A DNA stretch of 64,000 nucleotides from Microbacterium lacus. Lineage in GTDB: Bacteria; Actinomycetota; Actinomycetes; Actinomycetales; Microbacteriaceae. The notes under the pieces are model-generated. The model was not told where the DNA came from, made no database searches, and saw only the letters and a list, made by a program, of their open reading frames with translations. Within the stretch, counting starts at the first letter, position 1. The number at the start of each line of letters is the position of its first letter. Below, piece after piece: positions 20,741-29,883 of the stretch. The stretch is taken from assembly GCF_002812805.1 (NCBI RefSeq), contig NZ_NMUM01000023.1:124001-188000 (forward strand), given 5' to 3'. Both the position numbers and the translations under genes were made by a program.

Positions 20741-21862
20741 ATGACCCTTATCGACAACCCCGGCACGGGCGCCGACCGCGACGCCGGACTCGCGCCCCTG
20801 CAGTTCTTGGTTCAGCGGAACCTCCAGGCCAAGAACGACGCCCAGCGCGCGCAGATTCTCGAGAACCCCGGCTTCGGTACGCACTTCACCGACCACATGG
20901 TCGACGTGTGCTGGTCGGTCGGCGGAGGCTGGCACCGCCCGCGCGTCCAGCCCTACGGCCCGATCAGCCTCGACCCGGCAGCCGCCGTGTTGCACTACGG
21001 GCAAGAGATCTTCGAGGGCATCAAGGCATACCGGCACGCGGATGGCTCGATCCACACGTTCCGACCCGACCAGAACGGTCGGCGGCTGCAGCGGTCGGCG
21101 CGCCGCCTCGCTCTGCCCGAGCTGCCTGTCTCGTACTTCATCCAGTCGCTGCAGGAGCTGATCAAGGTCGACGGTGCGTGGGTTCCGGATGCCGCAGACC
21201 AGAGCCTGTATCTCCGGCCCTTCATGTTCGCGAAAGAGGCGTTCCTCGGCGTTCGCCCCGCCAACAAGGTCAACTACTACGTCATCGCCTCGCCGGCGGG
21301 CGCGTACTTCTCGGGCGGCGTGAAGCCGGTCACGATCTGGCTGTCGGAGGACTACGCGCGCGCGGGCAAGGGCGGTACGGGCGCGGCCAAGACCGGTGGC
21401 AACTACGCCGCGAGCCTGCTGCCGCAGGCCGAGGCGTACGAGAACGGCTGCGACCAGGTCGTGTTCCTCGACCAAGACGGCAACGTCGAAGAGCTCGGCG
21501 GCATGAACGTCGTCTTCGTCTACAAGGACGGCACGGTCGTGACGCCCATGTCGGACTCGATCCTCGAGGGCATCACGCGCGACTCGATCCTGCAGCTCGC
21601 CGAAGACCGGGGCCACAAGGTTCAGGGGCGGGCGGTCTCACTCGCCGAATGGCGTGAGGGCGTGGCATCCGGCGACATCGTCGAGGTCTTCGCGTGCGGC
21701 ACGGCCGCGGTGGTCACCCCGATCGGAGGGCTCAAGGGTCGCACCTTCTTCGACGAGCAGCCGACCGGATCGCTCGCGCTGTCACTGCGCGAAGAGCTGA
21801 CCGACATCCAGTACGGCCGCCGCGAGGACAAGCACGGCTGGATGCTGCGCCTCGACGCCTGA
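20741..21862 (+). CDS. ilvE: Branched-chain amino acid aminotransferase
   Basis: This 373-residue fold-type IV PLP enzyme makes the last step to leucine, isoleucine and valine. The Schiff-base lysine is Lys217 in GAAKTGGNYAASL. LHYGQEIFEGIKAYR and EELGGMNVVFVYKDG are further family marks. The start ATG 20741 has GCAGGA upstream. The 86-base gap from leuB contains a weak GAGAGC/GCTCTC inverted repeat. The gene completes the set of branched-chain genes in this window together with ilvBNCD and leuB; leuA, leuC and leuD are not present. Confidence 0.95.
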   Translation: MTLIDNPGTGADRDAGLAPLQFLVQRNLQAKNDAQRAQILENPGFGTHFTDHMVDVCWSVGGGWHRPRVQPYGPISLDPAAAVLHYGQEIFEGIKAYRHADGSIHTFRPDQNGRRLQRSARRLALPELPVSYFIQSLQELIKVDGAWVPDAADQSLYLRPFMFAKEAFLGVRPANKVNYYVIASPAGAYFSGGVKPVTIWLSEDYARAGKGGTGAAKTGGNYAASLLPQAEAYENGCDQVVFLDQDGNVEELGGMNVVFVYKDGTVVTPMSDSILEGITRDSILQLAEDRGHKVQGRAVSLAEWREGVASGDIVEVFACGTAAVVTPIGGLKGRTFFDEQPTGSLALSLREELTDIQYGRREDKHGWMLRLDA

Positions 21863-21887
21863 GCCTGCGGTCGGGTTCGTTCGAATT

Positions 21888-21960
21888 CAGGAGAACGTGC
21901 GGAGACAGGACGATTCGTCGTGGATTTTCCTGTTCTCGCGCGTTTTCCTGTCTGGGCGCG
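21888..21960. repeat. Imperfect palindrome with CAGGAGAAC / GTTCTC and GACAGGA / TCCTGTC arms
   Basis: The forward arms AGGAGAAC and GACAGGA are followed by two inverted arms TTTTCCTGTTCTC and TTTTCCTGTCT, 18 bp apart. It begins 25 bases after the ilvE stop. The layout of paired units in one orientation and then the other resembles the other intergenic elements, but pairing is less regular. Confidence 0.55.
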
Positions 21961-21984
21961 TTCAGGGGACCGTCACTGAGCGTG

Positions 21985-22160
21985 CCGATCGTTGAGCTTG
22001 TCGAAACGACCTGTGCGTGGCGGTCGTTGAGCTTGTCGAAACGACCTGTGCGTGGCGGTCGTTGAGCTTGTCGAAACGACCTGCGTGTGCCGGTCGTTCA
22101 GCTTGTCGGAACGACTTGCGTGTGGCTGCTCCCTTCGACAGGCTCAGGGAGCGCGGGGAT
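21985..22160. repeat. Four tandem 35-bp hairpin repeats, plus a related CCCTTCGACAGGCTCAGGG element
   Basis: GTTGAGCTTGTCGAAACGAC (third copy exact, fourth with changes) begins at 21991, 22026, 22061 and 22096, a strict 35-base period. Each unit is a hairpin with GGTCGTT/AACGACC ends. A related inverted element with CCCT/AGGG ends follows at about 22130-22150. Together with the palindrome before it, this accounts for the 324-base gap between ilvE and the FAH-family gene. Confidence 0.85.
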
Positions 22161-22186
22161 GCGTCGGGCGTGGCTAGGCTGATCGG

Positions 22187-22951
22187 GTGAAGATCGTACG
22201 GTTCAGCCACGAAGAGTCCATCCGCTACGGCATCGTAGACGGGACCGATCTGGTCGTGCTCGAGGGCGACCCCATGTTCGCCGGCTTCGGCACGACGGGG
22301 GAGCGCGTACCGCTCGGCGAGGTGTCGTTGCTGGCGCCCGTGATCCCGCGCTCGAAGGTCGTGTGTGTCGGCAAGAACTACCACGACCACGCGGCCGAGA
22401 TGGGCGGCGAGGCTCCGGCCGAACCCCTGCTTTTCCTGAAGCCCAACACCGCCGTGGTCGGACCGGGCGACGCCATCGTGCGCCCGCCGCAGTCGACCCG
22501 AACGGACTTCGAGGGTGAACTCGCCGTCGTGATCGGGCGTATCGCGAAGAATGTGCCCGCGGCATCCGCTCTCGACTACGTCTTCGGGTACACGCTCGGC
22601 AACGACGTGACCGCCCGCGACCTCCAGAAGAGCGACGGGCAGTGGACACGCGCCAAGGGTTTCGACACGTTCTGCCCGCTCGGCCCCGCGATCGAGACGG
22701 ACTTCGACGCGGCCGCCGCCACGCTGCAGACGCGCGTGAACGGCGAGATCAAGCAGTCGGCGCCCCTGACCGACATGATCCACTCGGTGCCGGACATCAT
22801 CGCCTACGCCTCTGCCGTGTTCACTCTGCTTCCGGGTGACGTCATCCTCACGGGCACGCCCGCCGGCATCGGCCCGGTCGTCGCGGGTGATGTCGTCGAG
22901 GTCGAGATCTCGGGGCTCGGCGTGCTGCGCAACCCCGTGCGCGACGCGTAG
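22187..22951 (+). CDS. Fumarylacetoacetate hydrolase (FAH) family protein
   Basis: This 254-residue member of the FAH superfamily starts at GTG 22187. CVGKNYHDHAAEMG and DFEGELAVVIG give the metal-binding acidic residues, and GTPAGIGPV is the C-terminal family signature. Members hydrolyse C-C bonds or act as oxaloacetate decarboxylases/tautomerases and acylpyruvases. The precise substrate is not evident. It is followed six bases later by an MFS gene and then gltX, so it may be in one transcript with the carrier. Confidence 0.88.
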   Translation: MKIVRFSHEESIRYGIVDGTDLVVLEGDPMFAGFGTTGERVPLGEVSLLAPVIPRSKVVCVGKNYHDHAAEMGGEAPAEPLLFLKPNTAVVGPGDAIVRPPQSTRTDFEGELAVVIGRIAKNVPAASALDYVFGYTLGNDVTARDLQKSDGQWTRAKGFDTFCPLGPAIETDFDAAAATLQTRVNGEIKQSAPLTDMIHSVPDIIAYASAVFTLLPGDVILTGTPAGIGPVVAGDVVEVEISGLGVLRNPVRDA

Positions 22952-22957
22952 GTCGAC

Positions 22958-24205
22958 ATGACAGCCGCGGCCGCGCTTCCCACCGATATCGGGGCGGTTC
23001 AGCGCCGCACCGTGCTGGTGCTGGCGTCGGGACAGGTGCTCGGCGGCCTCGCCCTCGGCGCGACGATCTCGCTCGGGGCGCTACTCGCTGCGGACATCTC
23101 GGGCGATGACTCGCTCTCGGGTCTCGCGACCGCGTCGCTGACGCTCGGGTCCGCCGCCCTCGCCGTGCCCATGGCGGCTCTCGCGCGGCGTCGCGGCCGT
23201 CGCATCTCGCTGTCGGCGGGCATGCTCATCGCGCTGGCAGGCGTTGCGGTCGTCATCACCGCGGCGGGACTTCGGATGTTTCCGCTGCTGCTGGTCGGAT
23301 TCGTGCTGGTGGGTTCGGGAACCGCGGCGAACCTCCAGTCGCGGTTCGCGGCCGCCGACCTCGCCACGGACGCCACGCGTGGCCGCGACCTGTCGCTCGT
23401 GGTGTGGGCGACGACGATCGGTGCGGTGCTCGGGCCGAACCTCGTCGGGCCCGGAGAGTCGATCGGGGCAGCGCTCGGCATGCCCCCGCTGACCGGGCCC
23501 TACGTCTTCACGATCGGGGCACAGCTGCTCGCGATCGCGCTGTATCTGCTGGCCCTCCGGCCGGACCCGCTCCTCCTCGCCGCACGGCTCCGGGATGCCC
23601 TGACCGGCGATGCGCGCACCCGGGCCGTGATGCATCCGGATCGTCCTGTGCTGGCGCGCTTCGCGATCTTCGCGGTTGCGGCGAGTCACGGCGTGATGGT
23701 CGCGGTCATGGCGATGACTCCCGTGCACCTGCTGCACCACGGCGCGACGCTGACGGTGATCGGTCTGACGATCAGCCTGCACATTGCGGGGATGTATGCG
23801 TTGAGCCCGGTATTCGGCATCCTCGCCGACAGGCTCGGACGCCTGCCGACGATCGCGATCGGGCAGGCGCTGCTCTTGGCATCGCTGCTCACGGCGTGGC
23901 TCTGGTCCGAGGTTTCCGTCGCGGTAACAGTGTCGCTGATCCTGCTCGGCCTCGGCTGGAGTGCCTCGACCGTCTCCGGCTCGGCGCTGCTGACCGAGGC
24001 GACCGCCGAGCCCCTGCGCACGCGCCGGCAGGGCCGGAGCGACCTGGCGATGAACCTCGTCGGGGCTGCGGGCGCCGTCGGTGCGGGTGTCGTGCTCGGC
24101 TGGATCGGCTACAGCGGGCTCGCACTCGTCGCCATCGTCGCGGTCGCGGCCGTCGTGGTCGGGCTTGTTCTGGTGTGGCGGGAGCCGCGGCGCCACCCGG
24201 CCTGA
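22958..24205 (+). CDS. MFS transporter
   Basis: This 415-residue, 12-segment major facilitator starts at ATG 22958, six bases after the upstream stop. The segment 2-3 loop reads ALARRRGRRISLSAGM, a motif A variant. The equivalent repeat in the second half is GILADRLGRLPTIAIG. The substrate is unknown; co-transcription with an FAH-family enzyme is the only clue. A palindrome follows in the 182-base gap before gltX. Confidence 0.85.
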   Translation: MTAAAALPTDIGAVQRRTVLVLASGQVLGGLALGATISLGALLAADISGDDSLSGLATASLTLGSAALAVPMAALARRRGRRISLSAGMLIALAGVAVVITAAGLRMFPLLLVGFVLVGSGTAANLQSRFAAADLATDATRGRDLSLVVWATTIGAVLGPNLVGPGESIGAALGMPPLTGPYVFTIGAQLLAIALYLLALRPDPLLLAARLRDALTGDARTRAVMHPDRPVLARFAIFAVAASHGVMVAVMAMTPVHLLHHGATLTVIGLTISLHIAGMYALSPVFGILADRLGRLPTIAIGQALLLASLLTAWLWSEVSVAVTVSLILLGLGWSASTVSGSALLTEATAEPLRTRRQGRSDLAMNLVGAAGAVGAGVVLGWIGYSGLALVAIVAVAAVVVGLVLVWREPRRHPA

Positions 24206-24223
24206 GGCATCCGCGCGTTCGTA

Positions 24224-24307
24224 ATTCAGTCTTTTGGGTCGTCTGGCTCGAGATTTTCCGCGGAAATTTGGGCGACGGGCCTTGAGCGCAGCGCGCAGAG
24301 ACTGAAT
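24224..24307. repeat. Imperfect 84-bp palindrome upstream of gltX
   Basis: Outer arms ATTCAGTCT and AGACTGAAT enclose GTCG/CGAC and the central TTTCCGCGGAAA. It is AT-richer than its surroundings and lies 80 bases before the gltX start. Confidence 0.6.
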
Positions 24308-24387
24308 ACCGAACACAAGACGGCGCCGAGTCGGAGGCGCTTGACCGGGAGGGGCTACGGCCGCCCCCCGAGTAGGCTGGGGTCGCC

Positions 24388-25911
24388 ATGTCTGACGCCA
24401 CCGCTTCCGCCCTGTATCCCACCACGACCGCTACGGGAGCAGACGTGCGCGTGCGCTTCTGCCCCTCACCGACGGGCCTGCCGCACGTCGGTCTGGTCCG
24501 CACCGCGCTGTTCAACTGGGGCTACGCGCGCCACCACGGCGGCAAGATGATCTTCCGCATCGAAGACACGGATGCCGCGCGCGACAGCGAAGAGAGCTAC
24601 GCACAGCTGCTCGACGCGCTGCGGTGGCTGAAGATCGACTGGGACGAGGGCGTCGAGGTCGGGGGACCGCACGCGCCCTACCGTCAGTCGCAGCGGCACG
24701 AGCTCTACCGCGAGGTGCTCGACAAGCTGATCGCTGCGGGCGCCGTGTACGAAAGTTTCTCGAACGCCGAAGAGATCGACGCGCGGAATGAGGCCAACGG
24801 CCGCGCCAAGCAACTCGGGTACGACAACTACGACCGGAACCTCACGGACGAGCAGAAGGCCGCGTTCCGTGCCGAGGGTCGCGAGCCCGCCTGGCGCCTG
24901 CGCGTGCCCGACGCGGACGTCACCTACGAGGACCTGATCCGCGGCGAGGTCACCTTCCCGGCAGGGTCGTTCCCGGACTTCGTGATCGTCCGGGCCGGAG
25001 GCATCCCGCTCTACACGTTCGTCAACCCGGTCGACGATGCGCTGATGGGCATCACGCACGTGCTGCGCGGCGAAGACCTGATGCCCTCGACGGCGCGTCA
25101 GCTCTCGCTCTACCGTGCGCTGATCGATGCCGGCGTGACGACGTTCATCCCGCGCTTCGGGCACATGCCGCTCGTGCTGGGCGACGGCAACAAGAAGCTC
25201 TCCAAGCGCGACCCCCGCGCCGACCTGTTCCTGCAGCGCGAGAAGGGGTTCATCCCCGAGGGACTTCTGAACTACCTGGCGCTCCTCGGTTGGTCGATCG
25301 CCCACGATCGCGACATCTTCTCGCTCGACGAGTTCGTGGCCGCGTTCGACATCGTGAACGTCAACCCGAACCCGGCCCGGTTCGATCAGAAGAAGGCCGA
25401 GTCGATCAACGGCGACCACATCCGGATGCTCGAGCCCGCCGATTTCGCGGAGCGCATCCTGCCCTACCTGGCGTCGGCGGGACTCATCTCGACGCCACCC
25501 ACGGCCCGCGAGCAGGAGCTGATCGAGGCATCCGCTCCTCTCGTGCAGGAGCGGATCCCGCTGCTCGGCGACGTGCCCGGGATGCTCGGGTTCCTGTTCG
25601 TCGACGAGGTCGCGTACGACGACGATGCGCTCGCGGGTCTGCCCGAGAACGCGAACGAGGTGCTGGTCGCGTCGGTCGGGGCTCTGGAGCTCGTGCCGGA
25701 ATCGGAGTTCCGGGCCGCCGCCATCCAGGAGGCACTGAATTCCGCTCTCGTCGAGGGACTCGGCCTCAAGCCGCGCGTCGCCTTCGGCCCGCCCCGTGTG
25801 GCTCTGACGGGGCGTCGCGTGTCGCCGCCGCTGTTCGAATCGATGGAGATGCTCGGCAAGGCCGAGTCGATCCGCCGCCTCGGCGGGCTCGTAGAGCACC
25901 GCACGAGCTAG
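24388..25911 (+). CDS. gltX: Glutamate--tRNA ligase
   Basis: This 507-residue class I synthetase has the HIGH-type motif [15 protein letters not shown] (residues about 27-41) and the KMSKS-type motif KLSKR (270-274). The C-terminal anticodon-binding domain is present. Actinobacteria generally lack a glutaminyl-tRNA synthetase and charge tRNA-Gln with glutamate before amidation. It is therefore fitting that a tRNA-Gln gene begins only 66 bases after the stop. ATG 24388 is the only plausible start. Confidence 0.96.
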   Translation: MSDATASALYPTTTATGADVRVRFCPSPTGLPHVGLVRTALFNWGYARHHGGKMIFRIEDTDAARDSEESYAQLLDALRWLKIDWDEGVEVGGPHAPYRQSQRHELYREVLDKLIAAGAVYESFSNAEEIDARNEANGRAKQLGYDNYDRNLTDEQKAAFRAEGREPAWRLRVPDADVTYEDLIRGEVTFPAGSFPDFVIVRAGGIPLYTFVNPVDDALMGITHVLRGEDLMPSTARQLSLYRALIDAGVTTFIPRFGHMPLVLGDGNKKLSKRDPRADLFLQREKGFIPEGLLNYLALLGWSIAHDRDIFSLDEFVAAFDIVNVNPNPARFDQKKAESINGDHIRMLEPADFAERILPYLASAGLISTPPTAREQELIEASAPLVQERIPLLGDVPGMLGFLFVDEVAYDDDALAGLPENANEVLVASVGALELVPESEFRAAAIQEALNSALVEGLGLKPRVAFGPPRVALTGRRVSPPLFESMEMLGKAESIRRLGGLVEHRTS

Positions 25912-25977
25912 GGCGGTTTGGAAGGGCCCTCGCGGTCGTCTAGACTGGATCGTCGGCACGGTTTCGATCGTGACCGG

Positions 25978-26049
25978 TGGGGTATGGTGTAATTGGCAAC
26001 ACGGCGGTTTCTGGTTCCGTTGTTCTTGGTTCGAGTCCAGGTACCCCAG
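25978..26049 (+). tRNA. tRNA-Gln (anticodon CTG)
   Basis: A 7-bp acceptor stem (TGGGGTA/TACCCCA), a D arm GTGT...ACAC, a T arm CTTGG-TTCGAGT-CCAGG and discriminator G are all present. The anticodon loop TTCTGGT gives CTG. The top anticodon-stem pair next to the loop is a T-T mismatch. CCA is not encoded. Confidence 0.95.
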
Positions 26050-26058
26050 CAAGCAAGG

Positions 26059-26083
26059 CCCTCGATTTTCGGGGGTCTTTTTT
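26059..26083 (+). terminator. Intrinsic terminator after tRNA-Gln
   Basis: A CCCTCG/CGGGGG stem with a short AT loop is followed by TCTTTTTTG. It starts ten bases after the tRNA. Confidence 0.8.
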
Positions 26084-26128
26084 GTTTCGTGGGTGTCGCA
26101 CGCCGACTGTGCTGGCTGCCTCCGTCAT

Positions 26129-26192
26129 GTGGGGCAGCGCCGGTGCTCTGGGGCAGGATCCTCCGTGCCCCAGAGTGCGGAAGCTGCCCCAC
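26129..26192. repeat. 64-bp palindrome with two TGGGGCA and two TGCCCCA units, 19-bp spacing
   Basis: TGGGGCA begins at 26130 and 26149, and the inverted TGCCCCA at 26166 and 26185. Both intervals are 19 bp. CTCTGGGGCA/TGCCCCAGAG extends the inner arms. The sequence is unrelated to the CGAAACACCC family, but the 2+2 layout and 19-bp step are identical. It lies between the tRNA-Gln terminator and the converging TetR gene. Confidence 0.85.
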
Positions 26193-26267
26193 TTAGCGGC
26201 AGACAGGTGGAAGAGGACGGATATCTCGCCTGGCCGAGCGCGCGTCAGCGCACCGCCCGAGCGGACC

Positions 26268-26846
26268 TCAGAGCTCCGGGCCGAGCACGGCGTCCAGCAG
26301 ACGCTCCGCATCGCTGGTCGCGCTCGGCTCGCGGCTCAGCGCCCGCAGCAGCACGGCTCCGATGAGGGCCTCGGCGAGTTGCTCGACGGGTGCGCCCTCG
26401 GGCAGGTTGGGCACGGTTCCGATCGCGCGCGACAACCGGCCCGACACGGACTCCGAGCCCGACAGGCTGTCGCGCAGCCGGCGCCCGATCTCGGCGTGCT
26501 CCGCGGCCGCCGCGATCAACGAGCGCAGGATCGTCTCGCCCTGGGCAGATTCGAGGAGCGCGAAGACCTCGCCGAGCCAGACGGTGAGATCGCGGCGGAT
26601 GTCGCCGGTATCGGGCAGCAGCAGTCGCCCGTCGAGCAGCTTGCCCTCGAGGAGACACTCCGCGACGACCGCGCCCTTCGAGGGCCACCAGCGGTAGATC
26701 GTCTGCTTGCCGACGCCGGCGCGGGCGGCGATGCCCTCCATGGTCAGGTGGTCGTAGCCGCGCTCGGCCAGGAGCCCGGCCGCGGCGTCGAGGATCGCGA
26801 GGCGCGCGGCTTCGCTCCGGACGGGGCCGCTCCGGGGAAGCGTCAT
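26268..26846 (-). CDS. TetR-family transcriptional regulator
   Basis: This 192-residue repressor carries the helix-turn-helix TMEGIAARAGVGKQTIYRWWPSKGAVV (residues about 39-65). It is divergent from the MMPL exporter gene with a 108-base gap containing the palindrome ACGGTCCGT. It most likely represses the exporter. The start is ATG 26846. The C-terminal domain type (WWPSK subgroup with an LSGSES...GRLSRAIG region) is common in actinobacterial efflux regulators. Confidence 0.9.
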   Translation of the reverse strand: MTLPRSGPVRSEAARLAILDAAAGLLAERGYDHLTMEGIAARAGVGKQTIYRWWPSKGAVVAECLLEGKLLDGRLLLPDTGDIRRDLTVWLGEVFALLESAQGETILRSLIAAAAEHAEIGRRLRDSLSGSESVSGRLSRAIGTVPNLPEGAPVEQLAEALIGAVLLRALSREPSATSDAERLLDAVLGPEL

Positions 26847-26869
26847 GATCGGTCCTCAGGTTAGACGAG

Positions 26870-26878
26870 ACGGTCCGT
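26870..26878. promoter_or_regulatory. Candidate TetR operator ACGGTCCGT
   Basis: A 9-bp palindrome in the divergent gap between the TetR gene and the MMPL gene, overlapping a region with TTAGAC and TATCTT that could be promoter hexamers. Assignment is by position only. Confidence 0.4.
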
Positions 26879-26954
26879 GTTATCTTATCGGTGCCGATCG
26901 ATGCGGAGCGGGCCCCATCGATGGGGCACGCCTCCGCGAATCTGAGGGAGAGTC

Positions 26955-29471
26955 GTGGCCGAACTGTTGCACCGTCTGGGATCGTTTGCCGCTCGACGGG
27001 CCTGGACCGTCATCGTCAGCTGGTTCGTGATCCTCGGCATCGCCGTCGGCGGCTTCCTCGTCGGGTTCGCGGGCCTGAGTTCGAGCTTCGACATCCCCGG
27101 AACGGCGTCGGGCGACGTCATCGCCGAGCTCGAGGAGCAGCTGCCCGACTTCAGCGGCGCCTCGGGCATCGTGGTGTTCCACACCGAGGACGACGGCGCA
27201 TTCACCGACGAGCAGCGCGCCGACATCGCGGAGCTCGCGGAATTGGGCCGCGACCTCCCCGACGTGTCGGACGTGATCGATCCCTTCGCGACCGATCAGC
27301 AGCTCGCCGACCAGCGCCAGCAGGTGGAGGACGGCCGGACCCAGCTCACGGATGCGCGAGAGCAGGCGGAGGCGGGTCAGGAACAGCTCGAAGCCGGTCA
27401 GACGCAGCTCGACGCGGGACAGACGCAGCTCGATGCCGCGCGGGCTCAACTCGAGGCCGCGGGATTGCCGACGACCGCGCTCGATGCTCAGCAGGCCGAA
27501 CTGGACGCGCAGCAGAGCATCATCGATGACCAGCGTCAGGAGCTGACGGACGGCCTGGCCACGATCGATGAGAACGAGGCCGAGCTCGAACGCGGTGCCG
27601 AACTGCTCTCGTTCGCCGACGGCATCCGCGTCGTTTCGGAAGACGGAGCCACCGCGATTGTCAACGTGCAGTTCTCCGAGCCGCGGCTCGAACTCGCACA
27701 GGAGTCGAAGGATGCCGTGATCGAGCACTTCGCGTCCGAGCCGATCGAGGGTGTCGAGGTGGCCTTCTCGACCGACATCTCGCAGGGTGTGCCCGAGATC
27801 CTGGGTGTGGGCGAAGTCGTCGGCGTCGCCGTTGCCGCGATCGTCCTGGTCGTGGTGCTCGGATCGCTCCTCGCCGCCGCATTCCCGATCGTGACCGCGC
27901 TGGTCGGCGTGGCGATCGGTGCCATGGCAACGCTGGCATTCTCAGGCGTCGTGCAGATGGCATCCGTGACCCCGATCCTCGGCGTGATGCTCGGGCTTGC
28001 GGTGGGCATCGACTACTCGCTCTTCATCATCTATCGACACAGGCGGCAGCTGCTCGAGGGCGCAGACGTCCACGAGTCGATCGGACTGGCCAACGGCACC
28101 GCCGGCAACGCCGTCGTGTTCGCGGGGGCGACCGTCATCGTCGCGCTGCTGGCGCTCAACATCACGGGTGTTCCTTTCCTCGGTGTCATGGGAACCGCGG
28201 GCGCCGTGAGCGTCGCGGTGGCCGTGCTCATCGCGGTGTCGCTGACCCCTGCGCTGTTGGGGCTCGCGAAGTACCGGATCCTGAGCAAGCGGGCTGTGGA
28301 GCGTGCGCGCGCGGCGAATCCGGATGCTGTGGCCGAACGATCCCGGTCCGTCCGGCCCATGTCGACGCTGCGTGCCGTGCTCACCGTCGTCGTCGCGACC
28401 ATCGCGCTGCTCGTCGTTGCGATTCCGGCGCTGTCGATGCGTCTCGGCCTGCCCGACGGTGGGTCGGAGGCGGCGGACTCGTCGGCCTACCGCGCCTTCA
28501 CGCTCACCGACGAAGCTTTCGGGGCCGGTGCCAACGGTCCGTTGCTGGTCACGGCATCCCTCCCGGCCGGGCTCGACGATGCCGGGGCCCTCGATGCGCA
28601 GTTGCTCGTGGCCCGCGAACTCGCCGCGCAGGAGGACGTCGTTTCGGTCGCGCCCGTCGCGCTGTCGGACGACAACCGCCTCACCGCCTTCCAGGTCATT
28701 CCCGCCGAGGGGCCGAGCAGCGTCTCGACCGAGACGCTCGTGCGTGAGTTGCGCGACCTCCCCACGATCGACGGCGACATCACTCTCGGTGTCGCCGGGC
28801 AGGCCGCGATCAACATCGACATCTCGGAGGGCCTGGCGGATGTCCTTCCGCTCTACCTGCTCGTGGTGGTCGGCCTGTCGTTCCTGATCATGATGATGGT
28901 GTTTCGCTCGCTCCTCGTGCCGCTGATCGCGACCGCTGGATTCGTGCTGTCCCTCTTCGCCACGTATGGCGCCGTGACCGCGGTCTTCCAATGGGGATGG
29001 CTCGGCGAGCTTCTCGGGGTTCATAACCCGGGACCCATCCTGAGCTTCCTCCCCGTGATCCTCGTCGGCATCCTGTTCGGCCTCGCGATGGACTATCAGC
29101 TCTTCCTCGCATCCGGCATGCGCGAGGCCTGGGCGCACGGGGCCCCCGCGCGGCTCGCGGTGGCACAGGGGTTCCGCGCCGGGCGGACGGTCGTGACGGC
29201 GGCGGCCCTCATCATGGTCGCGGTGTTCTCGGGCTTCATCACCTCGGAGTCGGTCATCATCAAATCGATGGGCCTGGGGCTTGCCCTCGGCGTGCTGTTC
29301 GACGCGTTCATCGTGCGGATGCTGCTGATGCCCGCGCTCATGCACCTGCTCGGTCAGTCGGCCTGGTGGTTGCCGCGCTGGCTCGATCGCATCGTGCCGA
29401 ACGTCGATGTGGAGGGCTCGGCCCTCGAGCGCAGGCATCCGGTGCATCACGCGGCTGACGCCGGTCACTGA
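26955..29471 (+). CDS. MMPL-family (RND-type) membrane exporter
   Basis: This 838-residue transporter of the actinobacterial MMPL group exports lipids or hydrophobic compounds with proton drive. It has one N-terminal membrane helix, a large extracytoplasmic loop and a five-helix bundle (about residues 290-470). A second loop and second bundle (about 640-810) follow. The first loop contains a Gln/Glu/Ala-rich heptad region (residues about 112-215; repeats like EAGQTQLDAGQTQL) that should form a coiled coil. The second bundle has the conserved FGLAMDYQLFL, matching GLAVGIDYSLFI in the first. The start is GTG 26955 behind GAGGGAGAG. Confidence 0.92.
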   Translation: MAELLHRLGSFAARRAWTVIVSWFVILGIAVGGFLVGFAGLSSSFDIPGTASGDVIAELEEQLPDFSGASGIVVFHTEDDGAFTDEQRADIAELAELGRDLPDVSDVIDPFATDQQLADQRQQVEDGRTQLTDAREQAEAGQEQLEAGQTQLDAGQTQLDAARAQLEAAGLPTTALDAQQAELDAQQSIIDDQRQELTDGLATIDENEAELERGAELLSFADGIRVVSEDGATAIVNVQFSEPRLELAQESKDAVIEHFASEPIEGVEVAFSTDISQGVPEILGVGEVVGVAVAAIVLVVVLGSLLAAAFPIVTALVGVAIGAMATLAFSGVVQMASVTPILGVMLGLAVGIDYSLFIIYRHRRQLLEGADVHESIGLANGTAGNAVVFAGATVIVALLALNITGVPFLGVMGTAGAVSVAVAVLIAVSLTPALLGLAKYRILSKRAVERARAANPDAVAERSRSVRPMSTLRAVLTVVVATIALLVVAIPALSMRLGLPDGGSEAADSSAYRAFTLTDEAFGAGANGPLLVTASLPAGLDDAGALDAQLLVARELAAQEDVVSVAPVALSDDNRLTAFQVIPAEGPSSVSTETLVRELRDLPTIDGDITLGVAGQAAINIDISEGLADVLPLYLLVVVGLSFLIMMMVFRSLLVPLIATAGFVLSLFATYGAVTAVFQWGWLGELLGVHNPGPILSFLPVILVGILFGLAMDYQLFLASGMREAWAHGAPARLAVAQGFRAGRTVVTAAALIMVAVFSGFITSESVIIKSMGLGLALGVLFDAFIVRMLLMPALMHLLGQSAWWLPRWLDRIVPNVDVEGSALERRHPVHHAADAGH

Positions 29472-29533
29472 GCCCTCGGCCGCTGGGCCCACCCGGCCGC
29501 TGAGCCCGGTCGGTCGCGACCTGTTGTGCCAAC

Positions 29534-29592
29534 GCGAGCGGACGCAACACGCCGTGTGTCGTCGAATGGTGCGGCGTGTTGCGTCCGTTCGC
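29534..29592. repeat. 59-bp palindrome, GGACGCAACACGCCG family, copy 1
   Basis: The left arm GCGAGCGGACGCAACACGCC pairs with the right arm ending in GGCGTGTTGCGTCCGTTCGC. Copy 2 lies at 31943-32000. It falls in the 248-base gap after the MMPL gene; the rest of that gap (to 29719) shows nothing else I can identify. Confidence 0.85.
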
Positions 29593-29719
29593 GGGGACGC
29601 GCGGGCGTCGAGCCCGTCGACCACCGCTAACGGGCGCGGCTGAGGACCCGACGGATTCGTATGACGTGAATCGTGGCGGTGGGAGGCGGTCGCTCATTAG
29701 AGTGTGCATTCTCGGGGTC

Positions 29720-29848
29720 ATGCGCCCTGAGGCATTCGTGATCACCGCCCGCCGGGAACGCCTGGGGCTCTTCGGCCTGACGGAGCGGATCATCTACCTC
29801 GGCTTTCTCGCGTGGTTCGTCCTGCTGGGAGTGCTCGCGCTTTCTTGA
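29720..29848 (+). CDS. Very small membrane protein (42 aa), hypothetical
   Basis: MRPEAFVITARRERLGLFGL precedes one membrane helix (IIYLGFLAWFVLLGVLAL). ATG 29720 has TCGGGG upstream. A basic cytoplasmic head and a single helix are typical of small actinobacterial membrane peptides. The frame is open further upstream, but that part looks non-coding. Function unknown. Confidence 0.45.
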   Translation: MRPEAFVITARRERLGLFGLTERIIYLGFLAWFVLLGVLALS

Positions 29849-29883
29849 AGACGGCCGCGTCGGACCGACCGCGTTCCATCTAC

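Noticed and set aside
21985..22160. CRISPR-like tandem repeats
   Set aside because: The spacers are nearly identical between units and the repeats are hairpins of a dispersed intergenic family.
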